Below are positions 1-5,822 of a stretch of DNA of 7,577 bases, piece after piece. The stretch is from Candidatus Margulisiibacteriota bacterium. Lineage in GTDB: Bacteria > Margulisbacteria > WOR-1 > O2-12-FULL-45-9. The notes below the pieces were generated by a model. It searched no databases. It saw only the letters and a program-made list of their open reading frames with translations, and was not told the DNA's origin. The stretch is taken from contig JAHIUL010000180.1 in NCBI GenBank assembly GCA_018817195.1, forward strand, positions 1 through 7,577, given 5' to 3'. The position numbers were made by a program, and so were the translations under genes. The stretch's first letter is position 1. The number at the start of each line of letters is the position of its first letter.

Positions 1-362
1 AAGACGGGTTAATTAAAAAGGTTGTTGCAGGAGAAAAAGCCGGTACTCTCTTTATTCCAAAAACGTCAAAGCCGGAAAGCCGCAAGCGCTGGCTGGCTCA
101 TGGTTTAAAAACCGAAGGCACATTGGTTGTTGATTCTGGCGCGGAAGTTGCCTTAATCAAGAAAAACACCAGTCTGCTGCCTGTTGGAATTAAGTCATTC
201 AATGGTAAGTTTTCTGCTGGAGCTTTGGTTTCAATAACTGACGAAAGCAACAAGGAAATTGCCCGTGGTTTAATTGCCATGTCCAGCGAAGAATTAAAAA
301 ATGCCCTGGGCAAAAAAGGCGTGGGCGAAGCTATCCATCGGGATGACCTCGTCATCCTATAA
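1..362 (+). CDS. proB: Glutamate 5-kinase, C-terminal part (5' truncated by window edge)
   Basis: Glutamate 5-kinase phosphorylates L-glutamate with ATP in the first step of proline synthesis; the unstable product goes to ProA, encoded downstream. Only the last 119 codons are present (reading frame from base 3). The visible part starts at the end of the kinase domain, with the characteristic GTLFIPK and RKRWLAHG segments. It continues into the C-terminal PUA domain (TEGTLVVDSGAEVAL, SLLPVGIKSFNGKFSAG, GLIAMSSEEL) and ends with the family-typical AIHRDDLVIL. Segments and spacing match long, PUA-containing ProB proteins such as that of E. coli. The TAA stop lies inside the 3' end of the convergent deaminase gene. 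proB commonly precedes proA directly, but here a minus-strand gene separates them. Identification is secure; the start and catalytic residues lie outside the window. Confidence 0.95.
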   Translation, partial: DGLIKKVVAGEKAGTLFIPKTSKPESRKRWLAHGLKTEGTLVVDSGAEVALIKKNTSLLPVGIKSFNGKFSAGALVSITDESNKEIARGLIAMSSEELKNALGKKGVGEAIHRDDLVIL

Positions 363-1310
363 ATAATCTCTTACATCTATCCCCAATTCTTTTGGCCCAA
401 AAGCATAAGGTAAAAGCTTGTCTATTTGCGCAAACCAGAGTTTTCCATTTGGTGAAGCAGATATAATAGTAAGACCTCCATCACTAAACTGAGAAAGTTG
501 ATACATTTTTTGCAGCTCTCTCCCACTAGGATAAACTGGTCCATCAACCTGCAAGTTATGACTGAACATAACAAATCTAACTTTTCTGTGCCGAAAGGCA
601 TCTTTCATCCCCCCAGCAACCTCTCCAGACTCTGTGAAATGAAAAGCTGCATCGCCTATCGTAGATGCCCCAATCACTGCCCCATCTTCATCTAACATTA
701 CTGTTGCTCGTGGACCTTTGGAAAAAGGATCAAAGGGCGCCTCTTTCTTTTTCCCTTCTATTAGCCGGCGCACCAGAGTATACATCTGCAAAACAGGATC
801 TCTTGGTTTCAAGGATGCAACTAAAGCCTCCTTATCATACACATCCGGCAAAAAAGCAGTTAATGGGAACCAAATCCCCTTTCCTGATTCATTTAAAACA
901 AAAACTTCAGCATCCCTGACTGCGTGGGAAAGTAAAACGTCACGACAATTTCCACAAGGAGGTATTACTACAGGCGCCTGGCCTTTTAGCCCGCCAAGCA
1001 CTAAAATGCGCCAAATTTTTTCTTCATATTCTACACCTTTTATTTCTTCTTTCCTTAAACGTGCCACTAAACCTTCTTCTGCATGAACAGAATCTGGCGC
1101 CCCAGATTTACTTCTTGACTCAACATTATACGATACGAAATATCTTTGTCTGCTTCTAGCATCAACCACGATTGCCGCCAAACCAACAGGAAAACCAGAG
1201 ACAATAGGCCTAGCATGTCTTCTTGCCATAGCTGCGGCAGAGTACATCATATAGTCTCGCAGTGTTCTTGTTGGAATAGTTTTTGGTAATATTCTACTTA
1301 ATAATCCCAT
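357..1310 (-). CDS. cdd: Two-domain cytidine deaminase family protein; N-terminal domain catalytic, C-terminal domain degenerate
   Basis: Predicted zinc hydrolase deaminating cytidine/deoxycytidine to uridine/deoxyuridine in cytosolic pyrimidine salvage. The protein has 317 residues. Residues about 20-155 carry the deaminase signature: HAEE (His76 zinc ligand, Glu78 proton shuttle) and PPCGNCRDVL (Cys119, Cys122 zinc ligands). The 43-residue gap between them is wider than in the E. coli and Bacillus enzymes. Residues about 200-317 look like a second deaminase fold that has lost the metal site: TESGEV stands where HAEEGLV would be and YPSGRELQ where PPCGNCRD would be. The end, LLPYAFGPKEL, is typical of family C-termini. 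E. coli Cdd has a similar arrangement of one active and one broken domain. The start at 1310 has a weak AAGG seven bases upstream. The gene runs against the proB-proA direction, overlaps the proB stop, and is divergent from proA. Substrate is inferred; a different nucleoside or base is possible. Confidence 0.85.
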   Translation of the reverse strand: MGLLSRILPKTIPTRTLRDYMMYSAAAMARRHARPIVSGFPVGLAAIVVDARSRQRYFVSYNVESRSKSGAPDSVHAEEGLVARLRKEEIKGVEYEEKIWRILVLGGLKGQAPVVIPPCGNCRDVLLSHAVRDAEVFVLNESGKGIWFPLTAFLPDVYDKEALVASLKPRDPVLQMYTLVRRLIEGKKKEAPFDPFSKGPRATVMLDEDGAVIGASTIGDAAFHFTESGEVAGGMKDAFRHRKVRFVMFSHNLQVDGPVYPSGRELQKMYQLSQFSDGGLTIISASPNGKLWFAQIDKLLPYAFGPKELGIDVRDYL

Positions 1311-1338
1311 TGAAACGCCTTTTTACAAACTAATTCAC

Positions 1339-1350
1339 AGATATATATCT
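1339..1350. repeat. Perfect 12-bp palindrome AGATATATATCT
   Basis: The sequence equals its own reverse complement over 12 bases and lies about 30 bases upstream of the minus-strand deaminase start. The position fits an operator, or part of the -10 region of that gene. AT-rich palindromes also arise by chance, so function is unproven. Confidence 0.4.
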
Positions 1351-1363
1351 TCATAATTTTAGA

Positions 1364-1463
1364 GAAATTTCACTATTGCGGCGTCGCTCGAGGCGCGCAG
1401 ACTCTATAAAAGTATGGCTCCCTTACATATATATATTGTCAACTTTTTTCAGGAAATTTCACT
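1364..1463 (+). repeat. Pair of 11-bp direct repeats GAAATTTCACT (1364-1374 and 1453-1463)
   Basis: Two identical 11-base copies lie 89 bases apart in the deaminase/proA intergenic region. The second ends 22 bases before the proA -10 box. A related version with two differences, CAAATTTCAGT, lies at 3410-3420, 18 bases before the nadD -10 box. The three copies could be activator or -35-like elements. The shared core is AT-rich, so coincidence is possible. Confidence 0.4.
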
Positions 1464-1482
1464 TTTTCTCAAAAATCGTAAG

Positions 1483-1491
1483 TGCTATAAT
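1483..1491 (+). promoter_or_regulatory. Extended -10 promoter of proA (TGC-TATAAT)
   Basis: A perfect TATAAT at 1486-1491 is preceded by TGC, the extended -10 motif. No good -35 is seen at 16-18 bases upstream (T-rich only). Nine bases separate the box from the ATG at 1501, so transcription should start within about 3 bases of the start codon. No Shine-Dalgarno sequence is present. Confidence 0.7.
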
Positions 1492-1500
1492 AAGTTCACC

Positions 1501-2754
1501 ATGAACACCTCAGAGGTTACTCAAAAAGGTAAAGCTGCCAAAGAAGCTTCGCAAAAATTAGCTCTTACATCAACTAAAATTAAAAATGAAGCCTTGGCTC
1601 GTATGGCTGACGCCTTAGACAAAAATGCCAAAGCCATCATTGATGCTAATTCAATTGACCTCCAAGCTGGCGATAAAAAGGGATTATCCAAAGCCCTGCT
1701 TGATCGCCTATCTATTGACGGTAAAAGAATCAATGGCATGATTGAGGGGTTAAATGTTGTTAAATCGCTCCCCGACCCCATTGGCGAAGTACTATCTGAA
1801 TGGAAAAGGCCAAATGGATTAAAAATCAAAAAAGTTCGAGTTCCCCTTGGAGTAATCGGCATAATCTACGAAGCTCGTCCAAATGTCACAGTTGATTCCG
1901 CAGCACTTTGTTTAAAATCAGGTAATGCCGTGATTCTTCGAGGTGGATCTGACGCTATTCAGACAAACATTGAAATTGCTAAAACTATTGCTGATTCAGC
2001 TTACTTAGCAGGAATTCCCCAAGGGAGCATCCAGTTAATTCATGATACCAACAGGGCAACTGCTGAAGAACTAATGAAGGCCCGCGAATACGTTAGCGTG
2101 CTCATCCCTCGCGGCGGCAGGGGCTTGATCCAAACTGTGGTGCAAAAATCCCAGGTCCCCACCATTGAAACAGGTGAAGGTAATTGCCATGCTTACGTGG
2201 AAAAGACCGCAGACCTTAAAAAAGCCGTTGAAATAGTTTTTAACGCTAAAGTTAGCCGGCCTTCGGTCTGCAATGCTATTGAAACTTTGCTAGTTGATGA
2301 GGATATTGCTGCAGATTTTCTGCCAATGGTTAAAAAGAAATTTGATGAAGCCCAAGTTGAACTTCGGGGTTGCCGGAAAACACTTAAAATTCTACCGGGT
2401 ATTAAGGCTGCTTCGGATGAAGACTGGCGCACTGAATTTCTTGGGCTAATCCTAGCCATTAAAGTAGTTGCTGGCGTTGATGAAGCAATTCAGCATATCA
2501 ATCGATATGGGACATTACACTCCGAAACTATTATGACTAAAGATAAAAAAGCAGCTAAGAAATTTCAAGACGAAATTGATGCTGCTGCTGTTTACGTCAA
2601 TGCTTCAACCCGTTTTACTGACGGCTTTGAGTTTGGTTTTGGGGCGGAAATCGGTATTTCTACCCAAAAACTGCATGCCAGAGGACCAATGGGTCTGGCA
2701 GAATTGACATCATATAAATATCTGATCGCAGGCAACGGGCAAATCAGAGTTTAA
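1501..2754 (+). CDS. proA: Gamma-glutamyl phosphate reductase
   Basis: ProA reduces glutamyl-5-phosphate with NADPH to glutamate-5-semialdehyde, the second step of proline synthesis, acting on the product of ProB. It has 417 residues, the normal family length. The aldehyde-dehydrogenase-like fold is clear: the nucleotide-binding part includes VPLGVIGIIYEARPNVT (114-130) and KSGNAVILRGG (139-149), and the catalytic cysteine is Cys257 in SRPSVCNAIETLLV. The C-terminus has GFEFGFGAEIGIST and ARGPMGLAELTSYKY. The frame is open back to an upstream ATG at 1414, but that would add 29 atypical residues, and the promoter -10 box lies within that stretch. The start at 1501 is therefore chosen. The mRNA is probably leaderless. 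The stop codon shares bases with the stop of the convergent gene on the minus strand. Confidence 0.97.
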   Translation: MNTSEVTQKGKAAKEASQKLALTSTKIKNEALARMADALDKNAKAIIDANSIDLQAGDKKGLSKALLDRLSIDGKRINGMIEGLNVVKSLPDPIGEVLSEWKRPNGLKIKKVRVPLGVIGIIYEARPNVTVDSAALCLKSGNAVILRGGSDAIQTNIEIAKTIADSAYLAGIPQGSIQLIHDTNRATAEELMKAREYVSVLIPRGGRGLIQTVVQKSQVPTIETGEGNCHAYVEKTADLKKAVEIVFNAKVSRPSVCNAIETLLVDEDIAADFLPMVKKKFDEAQVELRGCRKTLKILPGIKAASDEDWRTEFLGLILAIKVVAGVDEAIQHINRYGTLHSETIMTKDKKAAKKFQDEIDAAAVYVNASTRFTDGFEFGFGAEIGISTQKLHARGPMGLAELTSYKYLIAGNGQIRV

Positions 2755-3368
2755 ACCAAAGCTTCAACAATTTCGCCAAGCGTATATTCTCTTGTTTCTT
2801 TACCATACAACACTTCCCAGCCCTCCCGTACCCATTCCGAAAGAACAGCAGATAAACTTTTGCTGCCAAGGTTTTCCCTTAAATCATCCATAATTGTAAC
2901 GATTCGGACAGCAGAAAGAACGTGCAATGACACATTGCCATCAACTACTACAGGCGCACCGATCAATGATAATCCCCTGCAGGTTTCTTTCGTTTGATGA
3001 ATTTGTGATAATAATTCAAGATCAAATGAAATCTTCTTTTTCATCAAAACAACAGTATCTTCAAGCGACAAAGCAATTTCCTGTTTTTGAACCCCACCCT
3101 CAGCAATCTCCAAAAGAGCTTGATAGGCGTCTTTTCTTGAGATAGTGCCTAATCTTGCCACAAGGCCTTCGTTAATTCTACCTACCGGCTCACCTGCAAG
3201 CAAAACATTAATTTTTAGGCCGGTTTGGATGTTTTTAGCTAGACCAGAAATTATTACAGCAGTTGGAGTCCCCTTAAAAGCCTTAGCAGCCTGCAGCCAG
3301 CCAGGAGAAACTACCTTCGCTTGTCTGCCAGCAGCTCGCCATGGAACACCTACAATAGTATTAGCCAT
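2751..3368 (-). CDS. Cytidine-deaminase-like protein without zinc ligands (putative pseudoenzyme)
   Basis: Protein of 205 residues that matches no family I can name with certainty. Two segments align with the deaminase encoded at 357-1310. EGLVARL (67-73) is identical to the residues after the catalytic HAE there. GAPVVVDGNVSLHVLSAVR (137-155) parallels the APVV-PPCGNCRDVL-AVR segment. At those sites the zinc and catalytic residues are gone: HAE is replaced by RIN, and both cysteines by Asp and Val. If the relation is real, this is a catalytically dead paralogue, perhaps a regulatory or nucleotide-binding partner. The same seven residues use different synonymous codons in the two genes, arguing against a recent copy. 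The ATG at 3368 is preferred over a GTG at 3377 because AAGGAG (3377-3382) sits 8 bases before it. The gene is convergent with proA and divergent from nadD. No signal peptide or membrane segment is evident. Confidence 0.7.
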   Translation of the reverse strand: MANTIVGVPWRAAGRQAKVVSPGWLQAAKAFKGTPTAVIISGLAKNIQTGLKINVLLAGEPVGRINEGLVARLGTISRKDAYQALLEIAEGGVQKQEIALSLEDTVVLMKKKISFDLELLSQIHQTKETCRGLSLIGAPVVVDGNVSLHVLSAVRIVTIMDDLRENLGSKSLSAVLSEWVREGWEVLYGKETREYTLGEIVEALV

Positions 3369-3376
3369 TTTTATCA

Positions 3377-3382
3377 CTCCTT
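3377..3382 (-). promoter_or_regulatory. Shine-Dalgarno AAGGAG deciding the start of the deaminase-like gene
   Basis: On the minus strand AAGGAG lies 8 bases before the ATG at 3368. The competing GTG start at 3377 overlaps this site and so cannot use it. Upstream, TATAAG (complement of 3397-3402) is a possible -10 box with only a poorly spaced -35, so I do not annotate that promoter. Confidence 0.7.
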
Positions 3383-3435
3383 ACCTCATTTATTCGCTTA
3401 TATCTTGCGCAAATTTCAGTCCTGGACAAAATTTG

Positions 3436-3444
3436 TGCTATACT
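3436..3444 (+). promoter_or_regulatory. Extended -10 promoter of nadD (TGC-TATACT)
   Basis: TATACT at 3439-3444 is preceded by TGC. Seven bases separate it from the ATG at 3452, so transcription should begin at or within a base or two of the start codon. No Shine-Dalgarno sequence lies between. The -35 region is weak (TTCAGT at 3415-3420, 18 bases upstream). Confidence 0.65.
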
Positions 3445-3451
3445 ATTTATC

Positions 3452-4054
3452 ATGAAACGCCTGGGCATTATGGGGGGCACATTTGACCCCATTCACAACG
3501 GCCATCTTGCTTTAGCTAAAAAAGCCCTGAATGAATTTGCGCTGGATGAAGTTATTTTTATCCCTTCCGGCACGCCACCGCACAAAAAACCAGGCGAAGT
3601 AACAGATAAAGAACATCGTTTTAAGATGGTAAAATCAGCCATCAAAGGCCAAGCAAAATATTCTATCTCCAGAATAGAACTTAATCGAAAAGGCATTTGT
3701 TATGCTGTGGACACTTTTAATGAATTGAAGAAAAAATATAAGAACGCCAAGCTCTTTTACGTCATGGGGCTTGATTCGATCAACGAAATTCTTGAATGGA
3801 AAAAACCCCTCGAATTATTTAAGCTTTGCGAATTTATCGTCGGCACAAGGCCAGGCACTAAAATTAGGACATTTAAGCGCCTGGTCAAGTTCCCTCCTCT
3901 GCAGAAACAAGTGGACAAAATACATTTGATGGAATTAAGGGAAAACATTTCATCATCCGACATCAGAGAAAAACTAAAATCAGGCAAATCCGCCAAAAGC
4001 CTGCTGCCAAAATCTATTGAGGCATACATCAAGAGAAATAATCTGTATAATTAA
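3452..4054 (+). CDS. nadD: Nicotinate-nucleotide adenylyltransferase
   Basis: NadD transfers AMP from ATP to nicotinate mononucleotide to make deamido-NAD, a core step of NAD synthesis. The 200-residue length is normal. The nucleotidyltransferase signature GGTFDPIHNGH spans residues 8-18, with the phosphate-binding His15 and His18. It is followed by FIPSGTPPHKK (36-46), the YVMGLDSINEILEWKK region (103-118), and the C-terminal SSSDIRE (167-173), matching the usual ISST-x-IR nucleotide-binding motif. The end, SIEAYIKRNNLY, is also family-typical. In many bacteria nadD follows proA directly, and often rsfS follows nadD. Here the deaminase-like gene intervenes on the other strand and an M16 peptidase follows instead of rsfS. 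The start is the only plausible ATG before the signature, and the transcript is probably leaderless. Confidence 0.95.
   Translation: MKRLGIMGGTFDPIHNGHLALAKKALNEFALDEVIFIPSGTPPHKKPGEVTDKEHRFKMVKSAIKGQAKYSISRIELNRKGICYAVDTFNELKKKYKNAKLFYVMGLDSINEILEWKKPLELFKLCEFIVGTRPGTKIRTFKRLVKFPPLQKQVDKIHLMELRENISSSDIREKLKSGKSAKSLLPKSIEAYIKRNNLYN
4044..4051 (+). promoter_or_regulatory. -10 promoter of the M16 peptidase gene, inside the nadD 3' end (TG-TATAAT)
   Basis: TATAAT at 4046-4051 coincides exactly with the last two sense codons of nadD (Tyr-Asn), before its TAA. Nine bases separate it from the ATG at 4061, with no Shine-Dalgarno sequence. TG directly precedes the hexamer without the usual extra base. 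CATACA at 4023-4028 gives a partial -35 at 17-base spacing. Confidence 0.6.
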
Positions 4055-4060
4055 ATAACC

Positions 4061-5320
4061 ATGCAAATCCCCAATTCAAAGAAAAAAATATTGCCCAATG
4101 GACTTAGGGTAGTGACCGAGGAAATTCCCTCGCTTCGCTCTATTGCCATGGGCATCATGGTTGGAGCAGGACCAGTTAATGAAACGGCGGCAGAAAGCGG
4201 CATCTCACATCTAATTGAACACATGCTGTTTAAAGGCACCTCAAAAAGGTCCGCTTACGAAATCGCCCATGCCTTGGACGCGGTCGGCGGCAAGATGAAC
4301 GCCTACACAGCCAAAGAACAAACCATGTATTACGCGGTTGTGCTTGATAAACATCTTGATACAGCTATTGATGTGCTCTGCGATATTTACCTCAACTCTT
4401 TGTTTAACCCTAAAGAAACAGAATTAGAAAAAGGCGTAATCCTTGAAGAGATTAAAATGTATGAGGATACCCCGGATGAGTTGATTCATGATCTCTTTGC
4501 CCAGAAAATCCTCCAGGGCCATCCGGCCGGCAAATCTACTTTGGGCACAAGTAAAACTGTTAAGTCTTTTAAAAAGGATGACATCTTAAACTATATAAAC
4601 ACCTGGTATTCTCCCAAAAATACGATTGTTTCACTGGCTGGAGACCTGCCCAAGGACATTGATAAAAGAATTGCTGACCACCTTGGCGACTGGAAGTCTA
4701 AACATAAAATCCACCTGCCGCCCGCCCCAAAAATTGAAGGCACCATGACTTTAAAACATAAAAAAACCGAGCAGGTCCATCTTTGCTTAGGTGTTAAAGG
4801 CTTAGCCCAAACAGATGAAGATTTCTATCCCTACGCTGTTTTGGACAGTATCCTGGGCGGCAGCATGAGCTCCCGTTTGTTTCAAGAAGTGAGAGAAAAA
4901 CGCGGTCTGGCTTATTCGATCTATTCAACTTCTGCTTCTTTTAGAAACTTTGGCATTGCCTATGTTTATGCGGGCACAAGCAAGGAAAATTTGGAAAAAG
5001 TAGTTAACATTATCCTTGAAGAGTTTTCTAAAATCAAAAAACAGGGGGTAACTGAAGCGGAACTGGAAAAAGCCAGGGAATATCTTAAAGGCACGCTTGT
5101 TTTGGGATTAGAATCAACCATTTCCCGCATGAGCTGGCTGGCTAAATCAGAATATCATTTTAACCGCTGTATAACTGTGGATGAGATTTTTGCCAAAGTT
5201 GACAAGATCACCAATGAAAACATTATCAGACTGGCTAACCGGTTTTTCCAGGATAAATACTTAACCCTGGCAGTTATCGGTGACTTAAAGAAGTTACCTT
5301 TTAAGAAAATTCACTGCTGA
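4061..5320 (+). CDS. M16 family zinc metallopeptidase (processing-peptidase type)
   Basis: Member of the M16B group, which includes mitochondrial processing peptidase subunits and Bacillus YmxG/MlpA, which degrade or process peptides in a zinc-dependent way. The 419-residue length fits a single two-domain half. The N-terminal domain has the inverted zinc motif HLIEH (His50, catalytic Glu53, His54) and the downstream glutamate ligand in VILEEIKMYEDTPDE (Glu129 or Glu130). The C-terminal domain has the conserved segment 266-289, including SSRLFQEVREKRGLAYS with the Arg/Tyr substrate-binding pair. All active-site residues are present, so it should be an active subunit rather than an inactive partner. 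No signal peptide is visible, suggesting a cytoplasmic enzyme. It starts 6 bases after the nadD stop with its own promoter and no Shine-Dalgarno, and is followed by dut. Physiological substrate unknown. Confidence 0.93.
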   Translation: MQIPNSKKKILPNGLRVVTEEIPSLRSIAMGIMVGAGPVNETAAESGISHLIEHMLFKGTSKRSAYEIAHALDAVGGKMNAYTAKEQTMYYAVVLDKHLDTAIDVLCDIYLNSLFNPKETELEKGVILEEIKMYEDTPDELIHDLFAQKILQGHPAGKSTLGTSKTVKSFKKDDILNYINTWYSPKNTIVSLAGDLPKDIDKRIADHLGDWKSKHKIHLPPAPKIEGTMTLKHKKTEQVHLCLGVKGLAQTDEDFYPYAVLDSILGGSMSSRLFQEVREKRGLAYSIYSTSASFRNFGIAYVYAGTSKENLEKVVNIILEEFSKIKKQGVTEAELEKAREYLKGTLVLGLESTISRMSWLAKSEYHFNRCITVDEIFAKVDKITNENIIRLANRFFQDKYLTLAVIGDLKKLPFKKIHC

Positions 5321-5347
5321 GCCCAGCTTCCTCAATCTTGGCTTTGA

Positions 5348-5356
5348 TGATATAAT
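5348..5356 (+). promoter_or_regulatory. Extended -10 promoter of dut (TGA-TATAAT)
   Basis: A perfect TATAAT at 5351-5356 is preceded by TGA. Nine bases separate it from the ATG at 5366, and no Shine-Dalgarno sequence lies between. The -35 region is poor (TTCCTC at 5328-5333). This should drive dut and dapB together. Confidence 0.65.
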
Positions 5357-5365
5357 ACCTCTGAA

Positions 5366-5812
5366 ATGCTTAAGGTACAGGTAAAAAAACTGGCTCATGG
5401 ATTGGATTTGCCTCTGCCCGCTTACATGAGTTCACATGCGGCTGGGGTAGACCTTTACGCTGCGGTTGAGAAAGAAATATTAATCCCGCCGGGAGAGTGG
5501 AAATTGGTGCCAACAGGCCTTTCCATTGCCCTGCCAGAGGGACACGAAGCCCAGGTTAGACCAAGATCAGGCCTCGCCCTAAAACAAGGGATCTCAATTC
5601 TCAACACCCCAGGCACAGTTGACGCTGATTACAGGGGAGAAGTTGGGGTAATCCTGATGAACCACAGTAAAAATAATTTAACCATTAAACGGGGTGACCG
5701 TATCGCACAAATGATTATTAACAAAATTGAGCATTTAAATTTTGAAGAAGTTACGGAACTACCTGAGACTGAACGCGGCACAGGCGGGTTCGGGCATACT
5801 GGCAAAAGATAA
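5366..5812 (+). CDS. dut: Deoxyuridine 5'-triphosphate nucleotidohydrolase (dUTPase)
   Basis: Trimeric dUTPase hydrolyses dUTP to dUMP and pyrophosphate, keeping uracil out of DNA and supplying dUMP for thymidylate synthesis. It has 148 residues, the usual length, and all five conserved motifs are in order: AGVDLYAAV (26-34), RPRSGLA (65-71), NTPGTVDADYRGEVGV (80-95) with catalytic Asp86, RGDRIAQM (109-116), and the glycine-rich arm RGTGGFGHTG (137-146) that closes over the neighbouring active site. It has its own promoter immediately upstream and no Shine-Dalgarno, so it is probably read from a leaderless mRNA. dapB follows after 10 bases and begins with a strong Shine-Dalgarno. Functionally it links to the deaminase at 357-1310, since both affect deoxyuridine nucleotide pools. 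Confidence 0.97.
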   Translation: MLKVQVKKLAHGLDLPLPAYMSSHAAGVDLYAAVEKEILIPPGEWKLVPTGLSIALPEGHEAQVRPRSGLALKQGISILNTPGTVDADYRGEVGVILMNHSKNNLTIKRGDRIAQMIINKIEHLNFEEVTELPETERGTGGFGHTGKR

Positions 5813-5817
5813 GGAGG
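5813..5817 (+). promoter_or_regulatory. Shine-Dalgarno GGAGG of dapB
   Basis: GGAGG begins directly after the dut stop codon and lies 5 bases before the ATG at 5823. It fixes the dapB start and contrasts with the genes here that lack any Shine-Dalgarno. It supports translation of dapB from a dut-dapB transcript. Confidence 0.8.
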
Positions 5818-5822
5818 ACAAA

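Larger units (their letters stand above)
1311..1500. promoter_or_regulatory. Divergent intergenic region between the deaminase gene and proA
   Basis: This 190-base AT-rich stretch separates two divergent genes and is the longest non-coding gap in the window. It contains a perfect 12-base palindrome at 1339-1350, a short GC-rich island around 1378-1400, an (AT)5 tract at 1427-1436, a pair of 11-base direct repeats (1364-1374 and 1453-1463), and the proA promoter at its right end. An open frame continues upstream from proA to 1414, but the promoter lies inside it, so I treat it as non-coding. I could not find a convincing -10/-35 pair for the minus-strand deaminase gene. Confidence 0.6.

Noticed and set aside
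498..1086. Several plus-strand open frames within the deaminase gene
   Set aside because: They have no recognisable motif or ribosome binding site and lie opposite a gene with clear catalytic motifs.
1378..1400. GC-rich stretch as an operator or hairpin
   Set aside because: Apart from the central CTCGAG, the arms do not pair well, so no defined structure is supported.
1414..1500. N-terminal extension of proA by 29 codons from an upstream ATG, with a TATAAA at 1405-1410
   Set aside because: The extra residues do not resemble ProA, the family length of 417 fits a start at 1501, and an extended -10 box lies inside the extension. The TATAAA lies only 3 bases before that ATG, too close for a start there.
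5317..5343. Possible terminator hairpin between the M16 gene and dut (AGCC ... GGCT)
   Set aside because: Only about 4 pairs with a long loop and no T tract, so it does not support a terminator call.
5742..5822. Upstream in-frame start for dapB overlapping dut
   Set aside because: It would add 27 residues before the Rossmann motif, and the strong GGAGG lies 5 bases before the ATG at 5823.
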